Positions 21,365-35,300 of a stretch of DNA of 64,000 nucleotides are shown in pieces. The notes beneath the pieces were generated by a model. That model was not told the DNA's origin. It was given only the letters and a program-made list of their open reading frames with translations, and did not search any database. The stretch's first letter is position 1; each line of letters begins with the position of its first letter. The DNA is taken from NCBI RefSeq assembly GCF_963583255.1, contig NC_084815.1, positions 9,037,724 to 9,101,723 of the forward strand, in the 5' to 3' direction. The position numbers and the translations under genes were made by a program. The stretch comes from Pyrus communis. Taxonomy: Eukaryota; Streptophyta; Magnoliopsida; Rosales; Rosaceae.

Positions 21365-23187
21365 ATAAGTTAGGCAGTATTGCATTCATCACACACATGA
21401 TGTAAGCATTCTTGGTTCTTGAACCTAAATGTCGAATCTTGCCACCTCATCGAATACAAAAAAAAAACATGTTAGGTTTTCTTAAGTTTTGGGCGGATTA
21501 GGCGACTTATTGACATGTTAGAAGAACACTTTGTCGACAACCTCTAAACTTTGAACAAAGAATTTCCCTGTCAAGGAAAGACGTAGATTTGAGACAAGTT
21601 GATGGCCCTAAAGCAAGGCTCCTATAACGATAGTCGTGCATCATGGGAGATTTAACCATCAATTCCACTACCATCTGGTCATTTCTACTAACCCTTTTGA
21701 GTTGGGAAACCAAAAATAGTTTTGATTCCTTGGCAGTATCCATTAATATACCATCTATCAGAATTCCTATGAAGTTTACTTTCGTTGAGATTTCCAGAAA
21801 TGTCTCGTGTGACAATGTGGTGCTAAAGTGGCAACACTCGACAAAAGAACATCTGGGGGACAACCACTTTTGGTCCCCAATAGCACTAATCTTTCCAAAC
21901 ACACTAGTGATCATTCTAGATCTTCAGCAGGAAGATCAATTTCCATTTAAGTCCATTATAAAGTAGATTAATAACAACTTCCTTTTTCAGCTTTAGGACG
22001 TTCCAACCAATACTAGTTTTCCGAATTTCTTTTGGTGATGTACTCATCATTTTTGACAAGCATAGGCACAGGTCTATGAATTGTTATACCTACTGTCAGT
22101 AGAAATCCCCGAAGTAGTAAGTATTTTCCCTAGAATTAATGAAACCACCTCATAGGACCAACTCCTTACCAATCATTTGAAACCATCTACCTGAGCAGGC
22201 TGTAACCTGTAATCAGCCTATGGTGGCGCTACTAATTGACGATATTGTCCGATATCCAAGAATTGTCAACCAGTATTCAGGCGGCATGATTTTTGATACC
22301 TGACACATTTACTAGTGTCTAGGAGTGATACCCTCATGGCAGAACACCAGTTCACAGTTTCAAGGTAGCGAACAATTTCAAAATATCATATGTGCGTTAA
22401 TTAGCGGCGTGACTAATAGACCGACTAACAGTGACTACTTGAGCCGAAGAAACTTAGGAGCAAGCTTTGTATTAGGACAGTAAACTCATGGTTGTTTTTA
22501 CTTTATCACTTATCTAGGTAAACAAAACCTTTTCGACTAGCCACATTTTCGATCACTTCCACAGGTAAACAGTAGAATTGAAGTACGAGTTAATTCCCGT
22601 TGTAAGAACAAATTGAGTATTGAGAAAGCTGTGAAGACCTATTAGCATGTGGCGTAGTGAAAGGAAGTGGTATGGTACGTTTCAAGGAGGTATACTTTTG
22701 GCGTTATTTGTCAAAAATTTTACCTGGGATAGTACCAAATGGTGAAGTGATGTGCACCATCAATCCACATTCTCGTACTACACTAGTTTTCCTTGTATCT
22801 TATGCACAACTCCTACATCTTTGAGGGAACTTAGTTACAATAGCTTACCGATTAGGAATTTATCCAACAAAACACCTCATCTAGGAACCTCAAACTTATT
22901 CGTGAAGGCGAAAGACCAAACCTTATTATCGTACCAAGATTTTAGCAACCTAATCAGGTGATGACTAAAACCGTAAATACCCATACTTCGAATTGATGGT
23001 CTACCTGACCAACCTTTGTTACCTGAGTTTTCTTCCATAGCCTAATGAATTTGTAGTAGTCTTACTAATGACTTTCCCACCTATCCCAACAACGAGATTA
23101 AATTCTCTAAACACCAATAGTCAGCTTTATATCAAATTCTTCGAATATTAAACTTGTTTAGAACATGTAAGTTTCTTGGGAGCCGTG
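21365..23187 (+). pseudogene. Degenerate internal region of the chromovirus-like element (gag to RT part)
   Basis: No open frame of useful length. By position it should hold leader, gag, protease and early RT sequence, but frames are broken so often that I cannot place domain edges. No host gene is seen here. Confidence 0.4.
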
Positions 23188-24512
23188 TGATGTGAGAATT
23201 ACTTGACACTCAAATTAAACCCTCGTTTGACAATTGTAGTAGAATGGATAAGTGAGGGATCGTTCTAGACCGGGGATTAGGAGGGCTTGCTAAAACCTTC
23301 TAAATTGACTTAAAAACATAAAAACACAATATAAAACACTATTTAATGCTCGAAGAAAGCAAAACTAAAAATAAGAAAGATTAAGACTAAGATTTCAACG
23401 AAATAGGGGGGAATTGGATTTGGACGAATTTAAACTAAAATGAATACTTGGAAACAAAACAAATTGTAAATATGGATTTCACGGAAATGAATGGATGGGA
23501 AGCTAGCTAAGGGTTCTTTCTCTACACATGATATTTATGCATATGAATCAATTTCCAGTTATTCCTTCATTGAATTATGAACGACAATGCCCCAAATTAA
23601 CCGTGACATCACTAGTTAACCCTCAGATTTTCCTTATATTATTGGATTGGATGGCATCATTCGACAACCCAAAACATTCTCAAAAGTTCCCTACATGTCA
23701 TCATAATAGAGATACAATCGAAGATCATTAAGAATAATGAAAACCATAAGCATTGACAAAGCATTTGCAACTATGACATCATGTTACTCATGCTAAGAAT
23801 TAAACTTAACGCGATCGTGACAAGCGACCTTCACTACTTTCAAGTATAAGTTAGTAACGATTATGTGAAACCTTCTTAAACTTTAGCCACATATTCATGC
23901 ATGCTAATTAAGTGTCGACCCTCAATCAACAAACACAAATAAGTTAATCATCAAATAGTTAAGCCAATTGCATTCACAAATCAAGAGTTCATAACCGGAA
24001 TTCATCAATTCATATCACATAAATAATCATGGTATTGAAATCACCCCTAGCAAAAAAAAGTTTAGTTCCTCATAACTTTGAAATCAAAGAAACACCTAAA
24101 CATTCCAACAACTCAAACTTGAATTGTATGAACGTTTAGGCACTCTTCTCTTCCATTCCTCATATTACAAAACAAAGAGAATTGAATTTAAACATTGAAA
24201 TCAAAGAAACGCGTAAACATTCCAACAACTCAAACGTGAATTGTATGAACGTTTAGGCCTTCTTCTCTTCGTCTTCGTTGTAGCACAAGGACTAAGGGAT
24301 GTTGTTGGTGTGTTGAATGGATTGGGGGATTATGGAAATGGAAGAAATGGAGGAGAAAGGGAAGGGAATGGTGCAGAAAATGGAGAGACTCACGGCTAGG
24401 GAGAAGATGAAAGTGTTTGTGGTGTGTTGTGTATGAAAATGAGATGTTCTTGAATGAATGAATGCAAGGGTATTTATAGGAGTAGTGGAGGGAACATATG
24501 GCTATGTCATTT

Positions 24513-24628
24513 GTAGGTGAAGTAGGTGGATGTTGTAGGTGAAGTAGGTGGATGTTGTAGGTGAAGTAGTTGGATGTTAGGTGAAGTAGGTGGATGTTGT
24601 AGGTGAAGTAGGTGGATGTTGTAGGTGA
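24513..24628. repeat. 22-bp minisatellite, about five units
   Basis: Unit 'gtaggtgaagtaggtggatg' plus 'tt', with one shortened copy. It lies inside the solo LTR, near its promoter end. Confidence 0.88.
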
Positions 24629-24860
24629 TTATGAGTGATAAGTGATAAGTGTATGATATGTTAAATGATAAGTGAATGATTATGATAAGTGATAAATGAA
24701 TGTATGATATGATAAGTGGTGAATGATATGTGGTGAATGATAAGTGGTAAGTGATATGTGATAAGTGATATGTGGTGTGTGATAAGTGATTGAGTGTATG
24801 ATATGATAAGTGGTGAATGATATGTGATAAGTGATATGTGGTGTATGATATGTGATAGTG
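24629..24860. repeat. GATAAGTGATATGTG-type degenerate minisatellite
   Basis: Interleaved 'gtgataagt' and 'gatatgtggt' words continue for about 230 bp after the 22-bp array. A related 'cacttatcactc' stretch occurs on the opposite strand at about 34180-34280 in the sister solo LTR. Confidence 0.8.
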
Positions 24861-25179
24861 TGGAATGTTGGAATGTTATGCACGGCTAAGGATAAAGGAA
24901 AGGTTTAAATGTCCTAAAACTAAAGGGAACAAGGTTCCAACACTTTGGTCTTTAATTAGGTCTTCAATTTCGTCCAACACTTTGGCTTCAAGCATAAGCT
25001 ATCCGTCCTTAGCCCAAAAGTGCTCCAAAAGTCTCCAAAATGCATCTTTTTGCTCCTTTAGCCCTTTGGACCTACAAACACACGAAAATAGCTTAAAGTA
25101 CTAAAATAACTAAAGAAACATAACGTAAATGCACGAGAACAAGCTATTTAAGTCGCATGAATATGCTCCTATCACCGTG

Positions 25180-27429
25180 CTCTCAGTGGACGACATTCTT
25201 TTCTTTTTCCCAAAAAGTTGTAGCAGAAGAAAGTTGAAATTCTCACAAAGTGTTGTGAAATTCGAGAAATCTTTGGTCTTATTGATTTTGTCAACAATTA
25301 GTTGGGGATTTCGATTATAGTGCTTTTCTCACTTTTCGATTGAGGAAAGTTAGGTTGGTTTGGGATATTGGATATGAATAAAATTTCTAACCACCTAAGT
25401 GTTTTCTCCTCTCGAGCATTATTGTTACATTTTTCATAATTTGGAAATCAACAATGACGTATTCTTTGGATGTTTTGGCGGTGTGGATGAAGCATGATGG
25501 AGCATGCATTTGTTTCCTCAGCGTTTGGGATCGCACGAAATGAACCATCTTACTTATGACTTAGAGTCAATAGTTACTATCTTTACTTGAAAATTGGATG
25601 ACACTTCCCTGTGGAGAAACGTGTCCAAAATCTTCATCAATCTCACAAACTTCTCAAATACACTTTCTCTTGAAAAGAGCTAAATTTCTAATAGTGACGA
25701 TGGAGAAACCAAATCAACATCTACGATTGCACTATTGTGTATCACCCCGGTTTACTATTTACCATAGCAAAAGACATATCTACCCTTAAACACCTTTAGC
25801 TTGTCTTATTCCATTTAAGTTAGAATTCACGGGTATTGATATGGCGTTACGTGCAAATCATCAAGAAATCATTCGAGTGGTTATAATCACTTCTTGTATC
25901 CAAATGGAACTGGGGAAATATCACCATAAGCTCTTAGCACGAGGTATCTTGCACATAGGGAGATCATAATAATGATTCGGTGATTATAGACCGACCGACT
26001 TGACAAGTCAACTCACTTTTCGTTGGTCCAGAGGGACTACATTTTAGATCTTTTGGTAAAATTTCTCACTCTTGAACTTATCGGATTCTAGTGTCCTAAT
26101 CAACATTTACTTTGACCATTAATTCTTCAATCACCCAACAAATACTCTGTTGAACGAATTTTACTGTTGGTGATTGAATCCTCTGAAAGCTACCATTGTA
26201 AAGACATGTTATGCATTCAATCCAGATATCTTGTACTCTAGTTTTGATGAGCTTGTTTTGACTTTCAAATTCTTAATTGTTCTTTTAGCCTTCTCAACAC
26301 AGTTTTTCACTAAGTTCGAGAGAAATTCAATATGAAGCTATTCACCAGGGTATTGTGAACTACATTGTTTGGCTACATAGTTGCATGTCACTATTGTATC
26401 TCACTTTAACGTGTGTTTCACTTCCAAGCTTTGGGAAGTTTTCATGAAGGCTATGAGTACAAAGTTGTTGTCTGATACCACACATCACCTTCGGACTAAC
26501 GGCCAGTTGGAATGAATTATCCGGACCTTAGTGAACATATTGCGTATATTTGATCTACAATTTTAGTATGATTGTGACTGTCATTTATCCCTATTAAGTT
26601 GCATGTAACTACGGTTACAACTTCGGTTTGGCTATGGTACTGATTGAGCCGATGCATAGAGACTTTATGCATAGTATATAATTGATAGAAGAGTATTGCA
26701 AATAGGTATTTTGAATGATCGAGATTACGATATAGAAAATTTTATAATATTGACGATGTTGCCTAAGAGGGTAGTGCGTGAGCACGATCGAGGCTTTGAT
26801 CAGACGATGTATGTGTATTTCCCAATGGGGGGCATGATGGTAATATTGCACCCTCGGGAATTATTTGCATGCTTATCGTGACAATAGTGAGGTATTACGG
26901 GATGCAGACCGTAATATTGAGAACTTATTTATTGAACTCGTTAAGCAAGTGGACATTTAGATCTGTCTACGTTAGTACTTTTATTTATTTATATGTTTAG
27001 TTATTTATTAATTGTCTGGGCTTAACCCAATGATACTACATGCTTATTCTCGGAGTACATGATACCACAACTGCATAGGTGAAATTTTTCTATGTCAATT
27101 TTGGTTTTAGTACATCTATTTTAAATTGCATGTTATATTATATACGTATTTTGACAATATGTTACTATATATCTGTTTTTGACTTGATGTTTTTGTAAAG
27201 GATTTTATTCCATAGTATTGTATTGAAGGAGAATGAAAGTTTGAGTTTGGAGGCATGAAAGAGGAATCACTGCAATCTGATCGCGACAGAATGACATCCT
27301 CTTTTATGTAACCGCTCTAGTTTGATTTCTCCCTTATATATACACATAGTTTCTTCCTACCTTTTGGAGTATCTTATGTATAGCAAATTATTTCAAATTT
27401 CAAGGATGAAATTTTTAAGGTGGGTAGCT
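25180..27429 (+). pseudogene. pol: Degraded RNase H and integrase region of the chromovirus-like element
   Basis: RNase H traces: around 25545-25720 translation fragments resemble the conserved 'W-R-H-Y-L-Y-G-E-x-C' and 'F-T-D-H-K-S-L-K-Y' segments, for example WMTLPCGETC near 25595-25625. Integrase trace: around 26470-26510 a 'H-P-Q-T-D-G-Q' type segment survives as HHLRTNGQLE. Frames shift between these. The stretch ends in the polypurine-like tract at 27412-27429. There is no full domain and no function. Confidence 0.6.
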
Positions 27430-30034
27430 TGTGATACCTGTCCCTAATTCTATGATTTTATAAATTTTAAAAGTGTGGTTTGATGAAAATGCCCCTAAAG
27501 GTAAGGATGTTGACTTCCATTGACTATTGTTTAAAGACACGTATGACTTATGCTTTTACCGTATTCTCAAAGTACTCAACGGTATGAACACTTCGGTGCA
27601 ACAAGAATCAAAATAGGAGTTACGGTTAAAATTTTACGAAACATTGAATACCGAGGGCAAATTGGTAATTTCATGATTAGAGATATTTTGTTTTGTGTTG
27701 TGAGACATGTGAGGCCTACACCCCATTCCTTCACCACTACAGTGTCTCCCTATCTCTCGGGACACACACACTCTTTCTCTTTCTCATTTTTGTTTCAACT
27801 TTCCCTCACATCACTTCTCCACCATTCTTTGACTGCCACTTCACCTTTCTTTCTATCTCTCTTAGCTCTCTCTCCTCTCCCAACTCTCTCGCTCTCTTAG
27901 GCTCTCCCTCTCAAACTCCCTTGCTATAACCATTGGACAGAGGCAGTCAGCTAACCACCGCAACCATCACTGCCATTTCATGGTGGAAAAACATGCAACC
28001 ACCATCGTCCTCATGGCGGGCAACCATCACTACCCTCACCTGCCACTTTTCAAGGCCACTTTCTACCGTGCACCACCAAGGTAAGTTTTGAATTCCCTAA
28101 CCTTAAATCCTTCTTATTTTGAACTCCTAGCAATGTTTTTAACCTCAAATAGAAGATTTGTGGGTGATTTAATACAGATTGCATCTCGAGGAAGAATTTC
28201 CCCAGATTTTTGGAAAATGAACCGTGGCCATCCGACCATTTTCAGATCAATTTCCCGGCACTTTTAGCTTCACTTGGGTTTTTGTATCATCGAATTTGGT
28301 TAAGTATTGAGTTAGAAATTAGTTCTGGAAGTTAGGAAGAAAACCTGCAAAATTATAGGAACTCAGGTACAGTCGTACTCGTAGGCGTGTGAGGGAGCCA
28401 ACGTGGTGGCACGTGCAACGCCTTGTGGCGGCACATGGAGGAACCTGAGGTCCTTCCTTAGGTTTCTCGATGTGTCGGACCCGAATCCGCCCTCCGTTTT
28501 GTGAAATTAGACCATTTTAAAATAATTTCTTTATTAACCATACTTTGTACGGAAACGTGTTTATACGTTAGTACATTACGTATTTACATAAATGGTTTTG
28601 TTTCTAGGCGAAATGCATCGCAATGACTCTCGATGTTATGAGGTGGGTTCGACTCGACGACATGAAATGTGAGTGGGTCTTCTCCTTCCCTATCACGTCT
28701 TATTCTTCCCTATCTCTGTTAAGTTCAAACCGTGAACATCAAACCCAAACGTGGAGCTTGCACTGCATAATGGCCTTTGCCACTGTTCATCATCCCCTCG
28801 TGCGTGATTTCTCAATACTCTGACCAAGGTAAGCCATAGGACTTTATCAAACCTTCATTATAGATCGATCAAAACCCATTTATGTTCTTGAATGTTGTTA
28901 GGCCGTCCCCGATTGTGTTTTGACCCCATAATGGTATGATCTTGTACCCCTCATTACGAGCTTCAAATACATAGGTAGAACACTAAAAATGTTTAGGTAT
29001 CGAGCTAGAAATTAGCTCTGAAAGTCGAGTGAAGAACCTGCAGAAAACCTAGAATCATGAAAAAGGCGCATGGTGCGCATGGTGACCAGCATGTGGGCGC
29101 GAGTGGAATCGTGAGGATGGTCGGCGCATGGTTGTCAATCCCGCCACCTTGTGGCGGCGCGTGCGGCAGCGCAAGGAAGAACACGAGGTCCTTCATTAGG
29201 TTTCTTGATGTGTTGGACCTGAATTTGCTCTCCGTTTTTGGAAATTCAATCATTTTCAAATGGTTCTGTTATTAGTCGTACTTTGTACGAAAACGTGTTT
29301 ATACGTTATATATTTATGTTAATGGTGTCGTTTCTAGGTGAAACGCAATGCAAGGATCTTCGAAACCCGCGAGGTAGGTTCGACTTGATGACATAATCTG
29401 TGAGCGGGTCTTTGCTTTTAAAAAGAATTTTCTACGCATGCCTAGATTAGACTAATGCTTATAAGAATTAGCAAAATAACGAAAAATTATGAAATTATCA
29501 TAAATCCTACGGGATTCAAAGGTATGCGTACCTTTATGGAATTTTAATTACGGCCATGATTAATATTTTATTTATTACTATTATGTCGATGTCAACTATC
29601 GAATCACTATGGCATTGCTATATATATGTTACTTGCTCATCGTTTTCTGCACCAGTGTCAGTACTCGCCAGGGCCAAGGCCAATCTTTCACGTATATGTG
29701 CATATCGCACCATACGCTCACTTTAGATCCATTGTAGGTGCCAGTTAGGACTCCTATGTGCTACACATAGCGCTAGTCTTCACGTGGTTGCAGCACTACA
29801 GCGTATATCATTGTTACACCCAGTCATGTTCATGTTAGAATATCTCTGCATGAACTTGTGTGTTAGCATGTGTCGATGAGCACTTGATATGATATGCTTG
29901 CTTATGTGAGATTATGTGATTACTGATGTCATGTACTTATTTATGAAATATTATGCTGTATTGAATTCTTGACATTTTGCATGCTTCGGTAAGTATTTTC
30001 TTACTATACGTAGTATGTATATTATGGAAACTAT
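27430..30034 (+). repeat. 3' LTR of the chromovirus-like element, first part
   Basis: Starts TGTGATACC directly after the polypurine-like tract. It is continued at 49987-50378 after the nested solo LTR, for a total of about 3.0 kb. It carries an internal direct duplication: about 28310-28690 is repeated at about 29003-29415 with sequence drift. Short ORFs here (27550-27929, 28623-28823, 29005-29275) are not protein-like. Confidence 0.75.
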
Positions 30035-30236
30035 TGATAGAAGCATATTTATGCTACTTAGTTATCTTGTTTCCTTGCATTTAGTTAGTTAATTAGAACT
30101 TATTACAGTCTTTTAAGCTATTTTCGTATGTTTTTAGGTCCTAATGGCAAAAGGAGCAAGAAAGTGCATTTTGGAGCTATTTGGAGCGGTTTTGGGCATG
30201 GATTTGATAGCTTAACCATGGAGCAAAGTGGATGGA

Positions 30237-32361
30237 TGATGCGAAATAATTAAGCACACAAATTAAAACCCTCTTTTGACAATTGTAGTATATGTATAAG
30301 TAGGGATCGTTCTAAACCGGGGATTAGAAGGGATTGCTAAATCACTTGAAAACTGACTCAAAAACGTAAAACAAAGGTTAAAACACTAAACTAGACTCAA
30401 AGAATGCAAAACTAAACACTAAAACACTAAAACAAACCAAAAGACTCAAAACAGCAACAAAACACTCAAAACTGCCTTAAAAACACAATCTGGGCAATTT
30501 TGAACACCTAACACTAATTTGGACGAATTTGGGTTATAACTTGAATCAAAACACTTAGAAACACAAACTAAGACACTTTCTAACTAAATTGAAACACTAA
30601 AGTAAAGGGGGATTTAGTTTTGACGAAATTAAAACAAAGAAACAGATTGTAATGAAAACAGATTGTAAAAACGAATTTGATGAAAATATGGATGGAATGC
30701 TAGCTAGAAGGTTCTTCTCCACACATGTCACACTTGCATACAAGATGATTTTCAGTTGTTCTTTCGATGAATCATGAAACTCAACACCCCGGGTTAATTA
30801 GGTTCGCTTAAATTAACCTTCAAGTTCTCCTTAAGTTAATGAATTGGATGGGAAAGCGCATACAACAATTCAAAACATTCTCCAAAAGTCCTTTACGTGA
30901 AAAGCACAATAAAGATACAATCAAAGATCATTAAGCAACATGAAAACTATAAGTGTTGACGAGGCATTCGTTACTATGATGAGCATGAAACTAGTGCCAA
31001 GAATTCATTTAACGCAATCGTTTATAAGCGACCTCCACTACTTGTGAATATAAGTTTGTAACTGTTAGGTGAAACTCCCTTATGTTCTACCATCATATTC
31101 ATGCATGAAAACTAAGCGTGCACTCTCAATAAGCATACACGAATAAGTTATCAATCAAGCAGTTAAACAAATTGAATCCACAACTCATGAAATTCCAACT
31201 GAAGGTAATCAATTTATATTGCAAGCATATACATGGTTTTGAATCACCCCCTAGCTAACAAGGGGTTTAGCCTCTCATGTTCACAGAAAGAGAAACAAAA
31301 TTGAAATTAAACATAGAGAACAAAAGATTGATTACACCTAGAACGCCCAACGATTCCACTTTGAATTTCTGCACGTTCAAGCTCCTCTTTCTTCTTCTCC
31401 TTGCTGCGGCACAGAGGTCTTAGGGTGATTTTGGTTTAGGAGGGGATTTAGGATGGTAAAGGGTTACGACAGAGAGGTGGAAGGTGGCTGCAATGGTGTG
31501 TAAGTGTATGAAGGTGTAGAATGGTGGCTGGAATAGATGGAAGGTTGTGGATTGAAGGTGGAAGAGTGATGGTGGCTGCGGCAAGGTATGGAATGATGAA
31601 TGAATCTCCCTAGGGTGCGGCTTAAGTCCAAGTATATAAAGGGTTTTCAGAATTTAAAACCCTAACTTATTTTGGTTAACTAAAATTAAGTCAAAGGCTT
31701 CTAGAATTAGGAAATCAAATCAGAAACTAAAAGGAAATTGGCTAAAATATGCGGCTAGGGTTTTATTTGAAAGGGGAATGTGTTTAAGTGCAGAAAATAG
31801 GAAATAAGGACCCCCCTGGCACGGCAAGGGAAAAGGAAAGGTTAAGAGGTGCGGCTTAATGCTTTAGGAAAGGTGAAGTGTCCTAAAACTGAAGGGAAAA
31901 GGGGTCCCTTGCACGACAAGGGATGGGGAGAAAGGGAAAGGTGCGGCAAAGGTCCCTAAGGGGTCTAGGGCCTTTGTTTTGTGTCCTAAACTGCAGACAA
32001 GGCCTTCAAAGTGGCTGGAAAATAAAGACTTTTAAGATTAGGAAAGGTTACCAAAATGGGAAACCTTGGCTTAACTTTCCTACTTCAAGTAGGAAGCCTT
32101 GTTGGAGTAGGAATCCTTGTTCTTCTAGGAATCCTCATGTGAGTAGGAATCCATCTTCAATTAGGAATTCATATTTCTTCAAGTCTTCAACTCATTCATT
32201 CCTCTTTTGCTCCAAGAGACTCCAATTTGCATCTTCTTGCACACTTTGGCTTTATAATCTGAAAACACACAAAAGTGACTTTAAACACTAAAATAACTAA
32301 GGAAACACAACATAAATGCACGAGAACAAGCCAATTAAGTCGCATAAATATGCTCCTATCA
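30237..32361 (-). repeat. 3' LTR of minus-strand Athila element
   Basis: 2125 bp, near-identical to 42144-44266. On the minus strand it carries 'tttatata' near 31633-31640 as TATA candidate. Differences from the partner LTR are scattered substitutions and short indels. Confidence 0.94.
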
Positions 32362-35300
32362 AATTCCCCCACACTTAGCTTTTGCTAGTCCTCGAGCAAA
32401 ACAAAACAACTAAAGAAAACAAGACGAAACAAAACAAACAAAACATAACCTAAACCTTCCAACGTTTGCCTCAGGGATTTCCAATGAAACATGACATGTC
32501 AAAGATCATTACTCACATAGCTTTTAGTCTTCCTTCCCCTCGAGCACATACTTAATCATAGTCACCATTCACTAGCTCGCATTTAATCAATTAAAACAAC
32601 ATTTTGAATGTAGTAACATGCCTTAGAGAATTCCCTCAATTCCTCACTAGTTATGCACTCAATTTTCACTCAAATTTTCTAACTACACACCCTACAATAG
32701 TTATATGTGAGAAGATTGATGTAAACATGAAAGACTAGTACTCACATATGTTATAACAAAGAAAGCAATTTCTGGAGTAATTAAACATGTTTAGATATGA
32801 TCTCATGAATGGAATGCTACTACTTAGATGCGAGAACCAGTGACACCATATGCTCATACCAAATTCAAACTCCACAAATTGAAATACACAACACTCAAGA
32901 TAGAAGTCAAGGGTTGTAACGGGGCTTGGGGTATTGGCTAACAAGGAAAGATAGGGATAAACAAAAGTTCTTTAAGCAATAGCAAGCAAAGTAATGAAAT
33001 TAAGACTTAGAATTCACTTAGAATGCAGAAATCAACTTTTAGACATACAGGGAAGATTCAAACAACTCTTAGGGCCTAATTCATTGTTTTGGACCCTTAC
33101 TTCAACAAACAATACTTTGGAACTCTTTTCACCTCTTTTCAACTCTTTTTCATTTTTTTTTTTTCACAACTTTTTTTTTTCTAGCCGTGCCTATGGCACA
33201 TAAACTCACATCAATAATCCTTCCCCCACACTTATTTTCTGCAACACATTAATGAAAAGGAATTCATTTTTAGGCATGCTTACTATGCTTCAAGAACAAG
33301 GGTATGGATGGTCCTAATCTAGGCTAGGTGAGGATGATATGGGTTAACAAAGAACATGGGCTAACACGGCTTAATGGGGTTAAACTTAAACACATAATGA
33401 ATTAAGGGCACACGGCTATTTCGCTTTGATGGTGGTCACTACACAACTTCATCTTGAATATGTGTTATGCAAATCAATAACATGCTTTGAATGAAATGGG
33501 CATGAGTTCTAGCATTTGGAACTAAGTGATGAAACGCCTTCTAAGTAGTAACCAAGCAAAGAATAATGAGATCATGCAACGACTTTAGAAAACAATGATG
33601 CACAGATTATTACTCTCCAAATAAACGTTTAGGCTCAAGTCTCACAGGGATGTAGCGTTAGTTTGAGTTCATTCCTTCAAGCATGTTACAAAAACTAATT
33701 TTCCTTTGTGATTACATGTGAATTCGTAAACTATAACTACAACCAAGCATAAACCAAACAGTATATCAAATGTCCATCCATGTTTGTAACTTTCTTTAAC
33801 CATTGATAGAAGCATATTCATGCGACTTAAATGGCTTGTTCTCGTGCATTTACGTTATGTTTCTTTAGTTATTTTAGTCCTTTATGCTTCTTTTGTGTGT
33901 TTTCAGGTTCTAAGGGCTTAGGGAGCAAGAAAGTGCATTTTGAGGCTATTTGGGGCACTTTTGGGCAAGGATTGGATAGCTTAATCATGGAGCAAAGAGG
34001 ATGGACGAAATTGAAGCCTTGTATGCTCTTTGGGGACATCAAACAAAGGGCCTAGCCCAATCAAACAAATCCTTTGAGCCATGGAAAACCTCTAGCCCAA
34101 TCAAACATATTATGCCATGCAAACCAACCTATTTTAGGCCCATTCTATGTACTTAAACCCTAGCCCTTTAAACTAGCCCTATTATCACTTATCACTTTCA
34201 TTCACTTATCACTCACCACATATCATTCATTTATCACTTAACATATCATTCACTTATCACTTATCATACTCATAATCATCTACACATTTCAACCATTTAA
34301 ACATATGCATTTCAACTCACATGCACATGCACCACTAATCCCTTCACTTTCATGCCATCATTTCTTCCCCCCCCTAATGCCGTGCACTCCTTGAGCATTT
34401 CCAGTTTTTCCCCTTCTCTTTGTATTCACAAGTCACATGCATTCACTTCATCATTACACCACCACTCATTCTTTAAATCCACATGCACATTCAAATTCAT
34501 TCAAGCCCCCTTGTGCCATGTTTCCCCCTTTGTTCCCACCCATCACATGCATCATCATCAAACAAACACTCAATGCCGTGCACTCCCACTTCATCATTCC
34601 AGCTTTCCAACTTAATTCACATACATTCCATCCTTTAATATCCAACCCACATGCACTTTAATCATTCAATTACCCCATTTACACACCTTTTCTTCAAACC
34701 TAACCCGTGCATTCCCTTGCATTTCCACAATCTTAATCAGCCAACACATGCACAAATCCATCCATGCCGTGGGTTCCCTTTGCTCCCCTTGTGCAATTCC
34801 AGTTTTCACATGTGTCCTAGCTGTTTTTCCATCATTCCTCCACACAAATGCTTAAACAAACAGCCATATGTTCCCTCCACTACCCCTATAAATACCCTAG
34901 CATTCATTCATTCATGCATATCTCATTTTTCATACAAAACACACAACACAAACACTTCCCCTTCCATTTCTGTGCAGTTTTTCTCCTCCATTGCAGCCAC
35001 TATCCAACCACTTCCCATCCCTCCAAAACACTTCATACCATCACACAACCTATCCTTAAACCTTGTGCTACAACAACGAGGAAGAGAAGAGTGCCTAAAC
35101 GTTCATACAATTCAAGTTTGAGTTGTTGGAATGTTTAGGTGATTCTTTGATTTCAATGTTTCATTTTAATTCTCTTTGTTTTGTACGTATGAGGAATGGA
35201 AGAGAAGAGTGCCTCAACGTTCATACAATTCAAGTTTGAGTTGTTGGAATGTTTAGGTGTTTCTTTGATTTCAAAGTTATGAGGAACTAAACCCTTTTTG

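Larger units (their letters stand above)
23188..25174 (-). mobile_element. Solo LTR (Athila-like), minus orientation
   Basis: Plus-strand ends TGATGTG at 23188 and CTCCTATCA at 25174, the reverse complement of a TGATAGG...CA LTR. Flanked by CCGTG at 23183-23187 and 25175-25179. Length 1987 bp. Its 23230-24250 part is nearly the reverse complement of 35050-36100 in the solo LTR at 33804-36126, so the two are sister copies with different targets. Contains the 24513-24860 minisatellites. Confidence 0.94.

Noticed and set aside
24513..24860. CRISPR-like array
   Set aside because: Repeats are adjacent without unique spacers; this is a minisatellite in a plant LTR.
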